Source of the DNA: Haemophilus sp.
Lineage (GTDB): Bacteria > Pseudomonadota > Gammaproteobacteria > Enterobacterales > Pasteurellaceae
Direction: 5' to 3'
Assembly (NCBI GenBank): GCA_019423005.1
Contig: JAHZCF010000101.1
Coordinates: 1 to 64,000 of the forward strand
DNA length: 64,000 nt
The position numbers and the translations under genes were made by a program. This document shows positions 34,401 to 44,059 of this stretch, piece after piece. The first letter of the stretch is position 1, and every line of letters begins with the position of its first letter. The notes below the pieces were generated by a model. It saw nothing but the letters and a program-made list of their open reading frames with translations. It had not been told where the DNA came from and ran no database searches.

Positions 34401-35143
34401 AAAATAATGCCATTAATTGGTCTTTGTGGGCGAACATCATTAATCCAATCAAGTAAATGTGACCATAATCCTTTTGCAATTTTACCCTCTGGATCACGTT
34501 CCGTACCTAACTGCTGAATCATTCCACCTTCAGGATCAAGCAAAATCGCATCATCACTTGCCCACCAGTCAATTTGATATAAAGAATTCTCGCGCATATA
34601 ACGTTTAGACGTTCTTTCTACGGCTGTGAGAGTAAATTTCTGGTTAGAGCGGTTAATAAAGCTTGTTTTGCCAGCTTCATCTGAACCAAGAACCATATAC
34701 CATGGAAGTTGATAAATGTAATCTTTATTAGATAAATGATTTTTAAGTGCTTCAGACATCAGTTCAAGGCTGTCATCTTGATCCTTGATATAAGGGAGAA
34801 TAATATCTTTTTCCTCTTGCTCTTTCTCTAAATCATTTTTTTCTTTGTTTAAGCGAGCATTCTTGAGCTGAAGTTTCAAAATAGCAATTATTGCTAAAGT
34901 AAGCAAAACAACAACAGTGGCAATAATTCGACTGCCCATTCCAACTTGTTTCGCTAATTCATAATCCCAGCCGTTTTCATTGGAAATACCAGTAAAACTC
35001 CAAGATGTCCCATAAGTCCAAATTCCGACAAAAATAAGAATTAGACCTAATGTAAGTAATACAGGAAGTGAATTTCTAAGATGTGAAAAAATAGGACGCG
35101 TAAACTGGCGAAAAATTCCTAATAATTGGTTCAAATAATTCAT
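31457..35143 (-). CDS. tssM: TssM (IcmF) inner-membrane complex protein
   Basis: 1228 residues. Two N-terminal membrane segments (about 26-46 and 72-92) are followed by a cytosolic GTPase-like domain with Walker A GSDEAGKTS (153-161) and VVLNKADL. A third membrane segment lies near 475-495 (FILGAIAMAVCGICVLATW), then the long periplasmic domain that binds TssJ. Length and architecture are standard. It overlaps tssA by 4 nt and is the last gene of the structural operon. Confidence 0.96.
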   Translation of the reverse strand: MNYLNQLLGIFRQFTRPIFSHLRNSLPVLLTLGLILIFVGIWTYGTSWSFTGISNENGWDYELAKQVGMGSRIIATVVVLLTLAIIAILKLQLKNARLNKEKNDLEKEQEEKDIILPYIKDQDDSLELMSEALKNHLSNKDYIYQLPWYMVLGSDEAGKTSFINRSNQKFTLTAVERTSKRYMRENSLYQIDWWASDDAILLDPEGGMIQQLGTERDPEGKIAKGLWSHLLDWINDVRPQRPINGIILVVDLPKLIASNHSDRQALAVILRNRIREVTEQFGARVPVYVVLNKADLIEGFETFYSDLKQAERHKNLGFSFTLNTDEQIDNWTKELSDSYTAFVKEIEEIIFDKLAGTISQEERESLYMYARQLSGMQNILLQFISDILESDRFTTTPYVRGVYFSSIFQEGIPMDFYQAAISKQFDLPHVVPSYLPERSQRTYFTHNFFQNIIYPEAGLVSDNEKEIRRSKRKFILGAIAMAVCGICVLATWQNYFYQNKTTSVKILKLTEEFRQMNISQSMDPTGRNLLKPLNILRQATYGYGDYEKALPIIKDFGLYQGKKVGGKVSEAYKKFLGERFLPEIAMGLIEQMDALPEDSNEGLELLRVYRMIDDMANRKVKIPEQWMTKYLQKNYPKNPDIQRQLMAHFSYAMEHVDPDLSMFDKKIADKQQEYSKLPLADRVYQNFKILANTELQPATDLKAEIGQTFTTIFKTDFTTEDPKTFFRDKNISWYGTLISPLFTDWAYKDFYDPKAQDLLQLAAIDAWVLGKQQTTNYSKEELANLSEEIRERYIADYIQTWQDALNNLEIIHFVDLRHAVDVLDALTSNEKPLQKMINLIDKNSDIYPSLSGINAENRNENTNVATANQMASLQIAQHFAPLVNEVKAASDAGQPHMDTVMKKLSELKFYMQTIQKSPEPSQTALKAIMAELNLERTNPTVDLKRLANEMAEPLSTQLNKVADEAWTLELKTALSEINTLWNRNVYGFYKSRIANRYPLNRKASENISLDDFREFFGPNGRVQRFYNDYLKFFLEDNAELSVVNGESVISSSFLAALQDLQNIQRNYFDASGNVNISFSLKPLGLSGKFTASTFNIDGQLLKYSHEVPSASRLIWPNTTRQDVETSLTLVTSTGETSTLRRTGEWSLFRVLDQAAKKANGQSVDLSFKLNGGAINYRLTVENGTNPFFGGVLSNFRLPSKLLDPEKEGKSSLEPMEIYEEEVKFPENN

Positions 35144-36594
35144 TCATTATCCTTTATTAATTTATCTTTTAATTGTTCTATTTGAGTAAAAAAAGTACTA
35201 TCCCACTCTTCAACCGTGTATTTTTTGCAGTGATTAATTAGTTCAGACAGCTCATTAAGAGCGATCGATAACATATCCTCTTTTAAGAAAAAACGTATTT
35301 TTTCAAATTGTAAATAATGTTTTGTTCTAACATCAATCACTGATTTTAACTGTTCATCAATTTCTTTCAGAACAGATACAAAACCTTCAACCAAATAAAG
35401 CTCATCAAGGTCATTCTCTAATGAATTTTGTACTGAAGCTTGAGAGCTTACATTCACACTATTATTATCGGAAAGCCAATCAGAAACGACATCGCTCAAA
35501 AAAGGTTCTCCATTTTGAAATTTTGCTAAATGAAATGTAGGAAACTTATTAACAAATTGTTCGGTTACACTTCTTATCGTTTCTGCTACCTCTTTAAATT
35601 TTAAAGCTTGACAACATTTTGCAGATAAATAACTCCCTTCAATCCAGTATGGGCTCGTTGTTAATGTTTTTTCAATACGATTTAATAACTCCACACTTGG
35701 TGACGAAACAACCTGCTCCCGATAATCACTTACTTTATCAAGTGGAACGGATTGCATGGCTGTAATACCTTGGCTATTCATCTCTGGTAATTGGGTAATA
35801 CTATGCCATAGTCCAAATCGACGGCTTACGTAACCCAATATCGATGAAGGCTGTAATTCACAAGTGGTATCTGCAACTTGAAAGTAAAATTGTTTTAATT
35901 GACGAGCATTTGTCAGTTCAAATTTATTTACGTCAGGAATATTTAAAGAAACTTTCTCAGCAGAAACTTGGCTAGCAGTGATTGGTGCATCTGTAGCCAT
36001 TTGGTCTGGTGCGACTTTATTCTCTTCTTTTGTCTGAGAATTCTCAACAAAATCTGACCGCTCTTTTACGAAATGTCGTAATCGAGCTAAAGCAGACTCA
36101 ACACCAGGAAGTTTTTCACTTAATTGAAGCGAAAGCACCTCTATAAATTTGTCTATCTGCTCATTTTCTACTACCGTAAATCTTACATCTGTATTAATTG
36201 ATGCTGCATTTTCAAGACGTTCAAAAATAAGTGTAATGAACTTTCCTTTAAAACGATTAATTGTATTATCGGTTGAAGGCTTAGGGTAAGCATTAAAAAG
36301 AAACTTCTTATTGAATTCTGAGAACAATGATAGAAAGTCAACAAGATTAGACTTAAATCCTTTATAAAGTAAGGCATAACCTAGATATTGTAAAACCTTA
36401 TAATCTTTACAAGACTCAGACAAATACTGATGAGAATGTGAAATAATCCCCTCCCAATCAATCGTATCATGCTGCAAAGAACCAAACTTCATGACTTGCT
36501 CATCAAGCGCAGAAAAAACGATACCCTCTTCATCAGGTGTACCGACGGGAAAATATTCTCCAGCAATATCATCTAAAATGCTCTGATACTTCAT
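35140..36594 (-). CDS. tssA: TssA (ImpA N-domain) T6SS assembly protein
   Basis: About 484 residues. The N-terminal ImpA domain is marked by DDIAGEYFPVGTPDEEGIVF and YLSESCKDYKVLQYLGYALL. A less conserved middle follows (SRRFGLWHSITQLPEMNSQG), then a helical C-terminus. TssA caps the growing sheath and links it to the membrane complex. ATG at 36594 is preferred; an in-frame GTG at 36606 lies inside the upstream gene. The start directly follows the stop of the TagO/VasI gene, so translation is probably coupled. Confidence 0.88.
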   Translation of the reverse strand: MKYQSILDDIAGEYFPVGTPDEEGIVFSALDEQVMKFGSLQHDTIDWEGIISHSHQYLSESCKDYKVLQYLGYALLYKGFKSNLVDFLSLFSEFNKKFLFNAYPKPSTDNTINRFKGKFITLIFERLENAASINTDVRFTVVENEQIDKFIEVLSLQLSEKLPGVESALARLRHFVKERSDFVENSQTKEENKVAPDQMATDAPITASQVSAEKVSLNIPDVNKFELTNARQLKQFYFQVADTTCELQPSSILGYVSRRFGLWHSITQLPEMNSQGITAMQSVPLDKVSDYREQVVSSPSVELLNRIEKTLTTSPYWIEGSYLSAKCCQALKFKEVAETIRSVTEQFVNKFPTFHLAKFQNGEPFLSDVVSDWLSDNNSVNVSSQASVQNSLENDLDELYLVEGFVSVLKEIDEQLKSVIDVRTKHYLQFEKIRFFLKEDMLSIALNELSELINHCKKYTVEEWDSTFFTQIEQLKDKLIKDNE

Positions 36595-36595
36595 T

Positions 36596-37231
36596 TTACC
36601 AACCACATTCTTTTCTTATTGGCGCAACTTGAGATGCTAGTCCGTTATTTTTGAAAATAAACTGACGATCTTCTTGCGGAAGAGAAACTGAAAACGTATC
36701 AATATATAAGATTGATTTTAATTGTTGTATTGCATAGAGTCCTCGCCCAGCATCTAACAAATAGCCTCGTTCTGCACTCTGCCAATCAATTTTAGAGACA
36801 GTATGATTTGTATCGTTATTAGCAATATGAACATTCAGTAAATTATGTTTAACGGGTTTATCCAATGCAATTTGGAATCTTGTGATATTGTCTTTACAAG
36901 CAACGTATATCGAAGCATTGCCGTCATTACTTAATAAAGCGAGTTCTAAATTATTTTCAGCCCAAGCATCCCGTCCATCAACTTTCGCTAATGTAAAAAT
37001 ATCACCAACCAATTTAGGAACAAGATTACTGACCGCACGTTCATCTATCATTTGCTCTCTAACTGGTGTATTAAATACTCTATCGAAACATGCAAGACGA
37101 TTAATATTGGATTTAATCGATACGCATTGCTCTGCTTTATCCAATCGTTCTTCAGATAAAGTATTCACAGAATACATAGATAAGAAAAAAGCAAACATCG
37201 CTTTACATACAAAAGAAAAACGTGGTGCCAT
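36596..37231 (-). CDS. TagO/VasI-family T6SS-associated periplasmic protein
   Basis: A secreted protein with a signal peptide of about 25 residues (FFLSMYSVNTLSEE region). It shows the VasI pattern: CVSIKSNINRLACFDRVFN near the N-terminus (the two-cysteine lysozyme-inhibitor-like segment shared by this family), and later GRDAWAENNLELALLSND. ATG at 37231 is chosen because GAGGGA lies 8 nt upstream; an in-frame ATG at 37246 has none. VasI/TagO proteins belong to a subset of T6SS loci and assist the membrane complex. It sits between tssL and tssA. Confidence 0.8.
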   Translation of the reverse strand: MAPRFSFVCKAMFAFFLSMYSVNTLSEERLDKAEQCVSIKSNINRLACFDRVFNTPVREQMIDERAVSNLVPKLVGDIFTLAKVDGRDAWAENNLELALLSNDGNASIYVACKDNITRFQIALDKPVKHNLLNVHIANNDTNHTVSKIDWQSAERGYLLDAGRGLYAIQQLKSILYIDTFSVSLPQEDRQFIFKNNGLASQVAPIRKECGW

Positions 37232-37248
37232 AACAAAATCCCTCATTA

Positions 37249-38094
37249 CTACATATTATTAATAATGTCATTTACATTATTAATGATCTCAGTCGAATAT
37301 GAATCCAAAAGCATACTATATAAGAAATAAATTAATACAAAAACAAGTAATGTTCCCCATGCAACACGATTTAATGATAATGGTTTCTTTACCGTATAAT
37401 CACTTTTGTAAAGATGCATTTGCTGGTTTCTCTGATAATTATACCCACGTAATGGTCTCAGTGTTTTTTGTAATTTTATTAAAATATTTTGAATATTTTC
37501 TTGCCCATGTGGACTAAGGGCATACTGCCCTTTAAAGCCAAGAGCCAAACAAATGTACATAAATTCTAACAACTCATGATATTTTTCAGGTTCAAGCATC
37601 GTTCTTGATAAGATAGAGTAAAACTTTTCTCCTCCCCATGTTTCATTATGAAAATGAGCAAGTAAAGAACGCTGGCCCCAAACTGAAGAGCTCCCCCAAG
37701 GAGTTGCCATCACCATTTCATCAATAAATGTACACACACAATATCGGAATGAAAGCTGGAATGCACTGTCATAGTTCAATTCTTTTACTTTTTCACTCAA
37801 TGCCATGATTTCATTTTGCATTCTGGTGTATAAACTTCCGATATCATCTATGGATGATAATTTTCTTAGTCTAAGAGCTGTTGCTAATAGCGGGTTTGCT
37901 AATTCAACTAAGGCATTGTAAGAGTGCGTTTGTAATTGAAAGTCATAATCAATATCAAAATCAACATTTCCAACTTGCTCATAAAGAAGATCAGTTTTTT
38001 CATTAATGATCGGCACATTATTTGTAATAAAAACTCTATCTGAAGGCATATCAATTGATGAATTATATGTATTCAACAACTCTCTATTATTCAT
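37249..38094 (-). CDS. tssL: TssL (DotU/IcmH) inner-membrane protein
   Basis: 281 residues from ATG at 38094, which overlaps the tssK stop by one base (TAATG) and has GGAG about 10 nt upstream. The cytosolic DotU domain is recognisable (ALVELANPLLATALRLRKL, FRYCVCTFIDEMVMATPWG, YICLALGFKGQYAL), followed by one C-terminal membrane anchor (LLVFVLIYFLYSML). There is no C-terminal OmpA/peptidoglycan-binding extension. It forms the TssJLM membrane complex. Confidence 0.95.
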   Translation of the reverse strand: MNNRELLNTYNSSIDMPSDRVFITNNVPIINEKTDLLYEQVGNVDFDIDYDFQLQTHSYNALVELANPLLATALRLRKLSSIDDIGSLYTRMQNEIMALSEKVKELNYDSAFQLSFRYCVCTFIDEMVMATPWGSSSVWGQRSLLAHFHNETWGGEKFYSILSRTMLEPEKYHELLEFMYICLALGFKGQYALSPHGQENIQNILIKLQKTLRPLRGYNYQRNQQMHLYKSDYTVKKPLSLNRVAWGTLLVFVLIYFLYSMLLDSYSTEIINNVNDIINNM

Positions 38095-39440
38095 TATGAT
38101 AAATCTCCACGAATAGCCCAAAACTCAATCTCTAACCCTGGATAATTTCCTGTAATATGGAAACCAAATCCAGATGAAGTCAGCAAATTCTCCCAATATG
38201 GCGATGTTTTATCTAATTGGAAATACATAAAACCAGAATGGTAAGGCAAATACCGAGGAGCTACAGGTAGAGCACTCACAGGAACACCAGGCAATTGTAA
38301 ATGAACAAGTTGATTGATTTGCTCGATACTTGATATCTTAGTTTGTTGAATAAACTGATTCTTTAATAATTCTGGTTGTAAATGTGCTTTTACAGCAATG
38401 ATAAATTCAGCTGTAGAATAAAGTGATGCATCATTAACCTGAGCCGTATAAATTCCATATTGACGAGCAACAACTGGTAATGGTACAACTTTTGTATTTG
38501 TCACGATACTTAAATAGGACTTAATATCATTAAATAAGGGCTCTAAAGAAGTCGCTGGATTTTCATGAAGATAATCATAAAAAGTTTCTGAAAATCGTTC
38601 TTTCAAAACAAAAGTAGTCAGCTCGCTACGTAATGAAGCAAGTAATTCATAAACAGATAAAGGATGTACTTTACCTAATTTCACAATGCTTTTTATTAAT
38701 GGTGAAACTCTATTAAGGCTTAAAAGCATAAGGAAATCATTAACATCAGCTACACCAGATTGTTCTGGACGCCCTATTCTACTCACAATATTTTGTGTAC
38801 GTAACGAAATTAAATCAGACAACTCTGCTAATTTCTTCATGAAGGCCGGCATTGCATTAATATGCAATGACATAGGATAAAATGCTTCATCTAATATAAC
38901 TTGATGATCTAATGTAATATCCTTAATCTTTGCAATAGGTAAAGAAACATAATTACTCAAATCATCTAATGAAGATTTTAGGAAATATTGATTTTTCAAC
39001 AACTCAAGCTGAGTATAATTTCCACTTTCACTATGAGAGTCTTTCACTTCAGTAAAAACAATCTCGCTTCGGAAATCCATTGAATCTGAATGACTTGGCG
39101 AATATTTAATTTCACCCTCTCCATTTGTAACAATCGGCAGACAAAGATAAATTGTTTCACCGACGAGGTTGCTAGTTACACCAATTGGAGAAGGTAAACT
39201 ATCTGTTAAAGGTAAATCGAAAAGTGTTCCATCGGGCATCACACCTTTGCATTCAGTAATGCCAAACTTTCCAAAAGAAAGCTGCTGTTGATCAAAAGCA
39301 ATTTTCTCAAAACCTAGATTATAAGCCGAGATATCAATAACTTGCTTCAGTTGCGATGTTAAAAAACGGCTTTCTTGCTGAAAATGTTGAGGCCTAATGA
39401 ATAGCCCTTCTTTCCACAAAACACGATTCGATAAAGACAT
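38094..39440 (-). CDS. tssK: TssK baseplate protein
   Basis: 448 residues beginning MSLSNRVLWKEGLFIRPQHF, the hallmark start of TssK, which connects the baseplate to the membrane complex. The family's YLPYHSGFMYFQLDKTSPYW near the C-terminus is also present. It is coupled to tssL downstream and 3 nt from tssJ upstream. Nothing unusual seen. Confidence 0.96.
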   Translation of the reverse strand: MSLSNRVLWKEGLFIRPQHFQQESRFLTSQLKQVIDISAYNLGFEKIAFDQQQLSFGKFGITECKGVMPDGTLFDLPLTDSLPSPIGVTSNLVGETIYLCLPIVTNGEGEIKYSPSHSDSMDFRSEIVFTEVKDSHSESGNYTQLELLKNQYFLKSSLDDLSNYVSLPIAKIKDITLDHQVILDEAFYPMSLHINAMPAFMKKLAELSDLISLRTQNIVSRIGRPEQSGVADVNDFLMLLSLNRVSPLIKSIVKLGKVHPLSVYELLASLRSELTTFVLKERFSETFYDYLHENPATSLEPLFNDIKSYLSIVTNTKVVPLPVVARQYGIYTAQVNDASLYSTAEFIIAVKAHLQPELLKNQFIQQTKISSIEQINQLVHLQLPGVPVSALPVAPRYLPYHSGFMYFQLDKTSPYWENLLTSSGFGFHITGNYPGLEIEFWAIRGDLS

Positions 39441-39443
39441 GGA

Positions 39444-40124
39444 TTAATTATCCTTAAAAATTTCAACTTTAGAGTCTAACACACGAATTAACAGTGGATA
39501 ACTTTCCCCACCTTTAGGCTTGACCTGTACAATACCTTTCCATTTGCGGTTTTCATAGCCATTAAAAAGAGCTACAACTCCGATATAATGAGTTTTTTCA
39601 TTCATTTCTTCTGAATCCACAAATCTGAACTGATTCGGTGCAATAATTAAATCAATATTTGAAACATATGTTTTACCTAATGATTCAGTGAAATCATTAC
39701 CACGAAAATCATCATATGTACTACTTAAAAATAGAGACTTATCCGTTAATTGGAAAACTTTTAACATTACAGGGGTTGCCCTAGCATCAGCCTTTCCATT
39801 TTCCTGCTCAATAATTTGCTTATCGGAATTGGTACTGTTGGCTGTCGCATTTTTTTTGTATTCATGAGCTGTCATTGGACGTTTAGCTTGAGGTTTTAAA
39901 GCATCTAACTCTTCAAACTCTGCTGTGGCTTCATCACTTACTACGGCAATAGCATCATCTTTTGGAGAATAAACGTTGATGTTCGCACGATCCGTTGCAT
40001 AAATGGAAAGTGAATATGTCGATGGTTTCACTAAACGAGGATTAACACTCGGTCCATTATCAGAAGAGCATCCTGATACGGTTAATGCAACAGCAGTAAA
40101 CATAAATAAAGATTTTAATTTCAT
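39444..40124 (-). CDS. tssJ: TssJ outer-membrane lipoprotein
   Basis: 226 residues with a lipoprotein signal (lipobox VSGC, Cys19). The TssJ beta-sandwich is suggested by YSLSIYATDRANINVY, then PVMLKVFQLTDKSLFLSSTY and a NQFRFVDSEE region. It anchors the TssM periplasmic domain to the outer membrane. An insertion rich in polar residues (about 65-110) makes it longer than the typical ~170-residue member. Confidence 0.92.
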   Translation of the reverse strand: MKLKSLFMFTAVALTVSGCSSDNGPSVNPRLVKPSTYSLSIYATDRANINVYSPKDDAIAVVSDEATAEFEELDALKPQAKRPMTAHEYKKNATANSTNSDKQIIEQENGKADARATPVMLKVFQLTDKSLFLSSTYDDFRGNDFTESLGKTYVSNIDLIIAPNQFRFVDSEEMNEKTHYIGVVALFNGYENRKWKGIVQVKPKGGESYPLLIRVLDSKVEIFKDN

Positions 40125-40137
40125 AAGATTTCCTTAG

Positions 40138-40917
40138 TTATTTAATAAAAAATAGAGGATCTAAAATAGGCTCCACTTGTTTTGTTTTTGTATCACCTTT
40201 ATCTTTGAAAGTTGATACAGAATTCTGTACTTCCTCATATTCCATTGTAGATATAGTCTTCACTAACTCATTTGGTGATTCATTAATATTCATCGGGGTG
40301 TAGTATTCCAAAACACTATGAATATGAGGATTAAAAAATTTATATTCCATAGACTCAAATTGATGAGGCATCGCATTAATTAACTCTGAAGAAGGCTCAT
40401 CATCTACTTTTAATGCCAATAACGGGTCTAAATTCGTGTCATTTGCTTTTAATTCAAGTAAATCTTGATTAATGCTTACTTTCTCAAAATCATAATAACA
40501 TTGCTGAGAATGTCCTAAATTTAAGATTGTATTATCCGTTTGTTTATTTAATAAATAAGATAATTCATCTTGTAAAGTAACCATCTCTGCTTCATTAGTA
40601 AAAATCTTAGCTCTAATCTTATAATTACACAGAGAAATGAGATCATTATCATTTAATTTGATAATTCCCCCCATGGGAAGAGCACTCGTTGTTCCATTAA
40701 TAAAAAGCTTGTTACTATGAGCTATTAAACAGAAGTCAGCATTATAATACTTTATTTCAAACTCAATATCAGAAATTTCATTCTTCCAATTATCTATTTT
40801 CCAATTCACATTTGATGCTGAACCCACTAAACCGCCAGCTAAATCAAAATAGCAATAAGGCAACGTTCCTCTTTCAAGCATAAACGCATCGGTCACCATC
40901 AATAAAAGCTTATGCAT
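40138..40917 (-). CDS. FHA-domain T6SS-associated protein (TagH/ImpI-like)
   Basis: 259 residues. An N-terminal FHA-like fold is suggested by GGLVGSASNVNWKI, the IAHSNKLFINGTTSALPMGG core and NDNDLISLCNYKIRAKIF. A variable tail follows that ends DPLFFIK. FHA proteins in T6SS loci bind phosphothreonine on partners in the post-translational activation pathway, but no PpkA kinase or PppA phosphatase gene is visible in the window. It lies between tssG and tssJ in the structural operon. The assignment rests on fold-like pattern and position. Confidence 0.7.
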   Translation of the reverse strand: MHKLLLMVTDAFMLERGTLPYCYFDLAGGLVGSASNVNWKIDNWKNEISDIEFEIKYYNADFCLIAHSNKLFINGTTSALPMGGIIKLNDNDLISLCNYKIRAKIFTNEAEMVTLQDELSYLLNKQTDNTILNLGHSQQCYYDFEKVSINQDLLELKANDTNLDPLLALKVDDEPSSELINAMPHQFESMEYKFFNPHIHSVLEYYTPMNINESPNELVKTISTMEYEEVQNSVSTFKDKGDTKTKQVEPILDPLFFIK

Positions 40918-41916
40918 TTATACTGCTCCTTTAATGATTACCTGGTTTAAAAGATAAGTTCTTGCTGAATCCGCATTAATCAATGTTGTCCATCCTAGCC
41001 AACTAGAATTATCCTTTCCCAAAATAAAGGTAGATTGCGTATCCGGATGTAAACCTAATGAAATATCATAAGGCAGTGGATCTTTTAATAGAAAGCGAAT
41101 CAATTCTTGAAGATGCTTATACTTTTCAGTATTTGGCAAAAATTGGTAAAATTCACTTATTGTTAGATTATCAATATTAACTCTAAACTTATTTGAAAAT
41201 GATTCAACTTTATCGCCCGAAATAAAATTATTACCTAACATCATATTTTGCATACCAAGTTTATTTTTTTGTTCATTTTCTACTTCAACAAGCTGTCTTA
41301 CATGCTCCTCAATAAAAACATCATCCAAATCAAAATAATGTCGAATAATATCAGCTAGTATCTGCGGGGTTCTTATACCCGATTGTATAATACCAATATA
41401 ATAAAAAATCTTATTCCAATTTAAATGAGAAAAACCTATAAAATCTTTAGATAACCCTAAGATATTCAGAATGTTCCGAGAATAATTATCTGAGAAATCA
41501 GGTTTAAAGCGTATATAATATTTATATTTTCTCCAGATTTGGTGAAATATTGCGAGCAAATGATGATTAAAAAAATCTAAATACTGAGCTTGAATAGACT
41601 CATTATCATACGACGACTCTGCAATTTCATCCAAGATACTTCCTGGAAGTGGACCTGATGCACCTTGTAATCCCAAAAAGTTAGTAATAATTTGGAATAT
41701 CCGTTTCCCTTCTTCATCTTGAATGGCAACTTGCTCAATATCCCCAGCAGGAAAATTAATTTTAGGATTACTAAAGAAACGAAATATTGATTCCTCAATT
41801 AAAGTATTTTCTAATTCATCTAAGCTCATAGACGATGCCTCAGCTATTGTTTCTATGAGCTGATGAAAGCCAAACTGAATTAGATCACTCTTTGAAGAGA
41901 GGTTTTCTGTTCCCAT
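40918..41916 (-). CDS. tssG: TssG baseplate protein
   Basis: 332 residues of the TssG family: FRFFSNPKINFPAGDI and the FLGLQGASGPLPGSILDEIA motif (the family's G..GPLP signature), then RTPQILADIIRHYFDLDDVF and LLGL-like helix segments. The start overlaps the tssF 3' end by 37 nt. With TssF, TssE and TssK it makes the baseplate wedge. Confidence 0.95.
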   Translation of the reverse strand: MGTENLSSKSDLIQFGFHQLIETIAEASSMSLDELENTLIEESIFRFFSNPKINFPAGDIEQVAIQDEEGKRIFQIITNFLGLQGASGPLPGSILDEIAESSYDNESIQAQYLDFFNHHLLAIFHQIWRKYKYYIRFKPDFSDNYSRNILNILGLSKDFIGFSHLNWNKIFYYIGIIQSGIRTPQILADIIRHYFDLDDVFIEEHVRQLVEVENEQKNKLGMQNMMLGNNFISGDKVESFSNKFRVNIDNLTISEFYQFLPNTEKYKHLQELIRFLLKDPLPYDISLGLHPDTQSTFILGKDNSSWLGWTTLINADSARTYLLNQVIIKGAV

Positions 41917-43631
41917 TTAAATATCTCGTTATTACTTGTATTGATAATTTCTAAAAGGTGAAATGAATTTATCGTGCCATATAATCTAAAAAATTCAGCA
42001 AGAATCGAACCAAATAAAAACAACTCCCCTTCACAGAGGAAATTATTGCTATCTATTCTTAGTACTGATTTTTGACCTCTATATACAATGCCTTTTATGA
42101 CCTTATCAATTGGACGAGTCGTAATCGACTCCATTCCAGACAAACGTTTTTCTGTTCGTCTCAATGCTTGCACATCATACATTGCAGAAAAATCATAAGT
42201 TAGCAAAATTTCCTTTAAAACATCTAGCTTCGTTAAGGATAAATAATTAAGTGAAAGATTAGAAACTAACTTCCAATGAATCGATTCATCTAGAACTGCT
42301 CTCACCGTTTTTACTGGCAATGTGATATTTTTAAAATCAATATAAGACGGTGTATTTTGTGATGGCACACAAATATCACCAATCCCTAAAAACTCTGGTA
42401 AATTATGATTTGTACAATCTAAATCTATAGATATTGTCTCTCTGGAACTATCTAAAATTTTATTAGAATCAGATACAAAAGAAACAAAATGATCATAACC
42501 CGTTTCTTCAATATTATCTTTAATAATTGATTTATAGTATCCACTCCCGCCAGATGAAGAGCTGTGAACAAATGATTCAAATTTTGGATAAGTATAAATC
42601 TTATTCCCCGTCTCTTTTAAAAACTTTGAGCCTGAAACTCGCCTAATATCAAAGATCTCGAAATGCTCCCGATTAAAACCTGCCGGAATCACTGGATATA
42701 GATCTTTTTTTCCATCAAGATTTAATGGAACAGCATCATGCTCAAATAAATTAATTATTGGAACACAATATAGGGAAAAATCAGCTTGTGTTAATTTTAG
42801 ATCTTTAGGAAAAGAACGATTAAACTCAAAAAATAACTTAAATTTTTTCTTATCAAATCGACTTAAATACAGATGCAGCTTTCTTAGCTTAAAGAAATAA
42901 AATTTTTTAGGGAAAAAGAAAAACTCTTGTAAGAGACGATACCCATCAAATGCATTATCAGGGTAAGGAATCAAGGATTCCTCTTTATCAAAACCAACAG
43001 GAGAAATAACATCCAGTGGTAAATTAATTACACCATCTTCCGATTTAATATAAACTTTTGTTAAATAATTAAAAATCCATTGATAACAAGTTAAAGCGCT
43101 GTAATCACTCCCAGATAAATAAAATGACAATTCATCGCACTGTATGGAAGAAAAATCACTATCTGTGATATTTTCTAAATCTAATTCAATAATTGTAGAC
43201 TCGCTGCCTGATGTGCTTTTTACATCATTTAAAACAAGTGGATAAACAGCAACATCCATCGTTGTTTGAAACTGACAAGCCGTACCATCTACCGGTTTAG
43301 ACGACACAAACGTTCCTTTAGGAACTATATGTTTTGTTGTAATAGCCCTTTCTTTAGGTTGAAAGTTTAAAATTGCACAACTTGGTAAAGGACGCAAATA
43401 ATTTGGCCAAAGAAGCTGAATCATTGATTGAGTTATTTCTGGTAAATTATCTTGTACTTTTTCTTTCAAACGTGCAGTTAAAAAAGCAAAAGATTCAATA
43501 ATTCTCTCTGCCTCAGGATCAACTATCTCATCAGATAAAAATCTTGATAAGTGAGGATAAATCTTTGAAAAATGTTGACCATCCCTTTTGAGAAAGTCTA
43601 GCTCAGATCTAAAAAACTCTTTCAAAGACAT
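41880..43631 (-). CDS. tssF: TssF baseplate protein
   Basis: 583 residues beginning with the typical FFRSELDFLKRDGQHFSKIY, then DPEAERIIESFAFLTARLKE and LLWPNYLRPLPSCAILNFQP. These are clear TssF (ImpG/VasA) signatures. The C-terminal LSGMESITTRPIDKVIKGIV and FFRLYGTINSFHLLEI stretches also match. It abuts tssE and overlaps tssG. Confidence 0.96.
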   Translation of the reverse strand: MSLKEFFRSELDFLKRDGQHFSKIYPHLSRFLSDEIVDPEAERIIESFAFLTARLKEKVQDNLPEITQSMIQLLWPNYLRPLPSCAILNFQPKERAITTKHIVPKGTFVSSKPVDGTACQFQTTMDVAVYPLVLNDVKSTSGSESTIIELDLENITDSDFSSIQCDELSFYLSGSDYSALTCYQWIFNYLTKVYIKSEDGVINLPLDVISPVGFDKEESLIPYPDNAFDGYRLLQEFFFFPKKFYFFKLRKLHLYLSRFDKKKFKLFFEFNRSFPKDLKLTQADFSLYCVPIINLFEHDAVPLNLDGKKDLYPVIPAGFNREHFEIFDIRRVSGSKFLKETGNKIYTYPKFESFVHSSSSGGSGYYKSIIKDNIEETGYDHFVSFVSDSNKILDSSRETISIDLDCTNHNLPEFLGIGDICVPSQNTPSYIDFKNITLPVKTVRAVLDESIHWKLVSNLSLNYLSLTKLDVLKEILLTYDFSAMYDVQALRRTEKRLSGMESITTRPIDKVIKGIVYRGQKSVLRIDSNNFLCEGELFLFGSILAEFFRLYGTINSFHLLEIINTSNNEIFKWEQKTSLQRVI

Positions 43632-44048
43632 TTACACAACCCTAAACTTCTTATTTGAACTATCCAAGATAATATTTAATTCAGTTAACTCATTTTTTTG
43701 TTTTAATAATACAACGCAGGTTATACGGAAATTAAGCTGAAGAACATCATATGCATCATGAATATATTCTATTCTTGTAATACGAACCCTTGGCTCATAG
43801 CGCTCTAAGCTGGAACGAATATTTGCAACAATTGTTTGGCTTAAACTTTTTGTGGTTGCAGTTGCATCATTAAAGTCTTTTAAACCAAAATCGGGTGCAC
43901 ATAACGTGCACCCTTCTTTTGAATTAAGTACTAATTCTATGTTTCTTTTTATCGAACGAATTAAATCACTCACAATTTCTGCTTCAGTCTTCTTTTTAAT
44001 GACATCCGTATTCTGTGGTGCAGTTTTAACCCTGTTCCAAAATCCCAT
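43632..44048 (-). CDS. tssE: TssE gp25-like baseplate protein
   Basis: 138 residues with the gp25-like lysozyme-fold baseplate signature: SIKRNIELVLNSKEG, DFGLKDFNDAT, then YEPRVRITRIEYIHDA. It initiates sheath assembly. It sits 11 nt after tssC and directly before tssF. Confidence 0.94.
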   Translation of the reverse strand: MGFWNRVKTAPQNTDVIKKKTEAEIVSDLIRSIKRNIELVLNSKEGCTLCAPDFGLKDFNDATATTKSLSQTIVANIRSSLERYEPRVRITRIEYIHDAYDVLQLNFRITCVVLLKQKNELTELNIILDSSNKKFRVV

Positions 44049-44059
44049 AAAACAGCTAC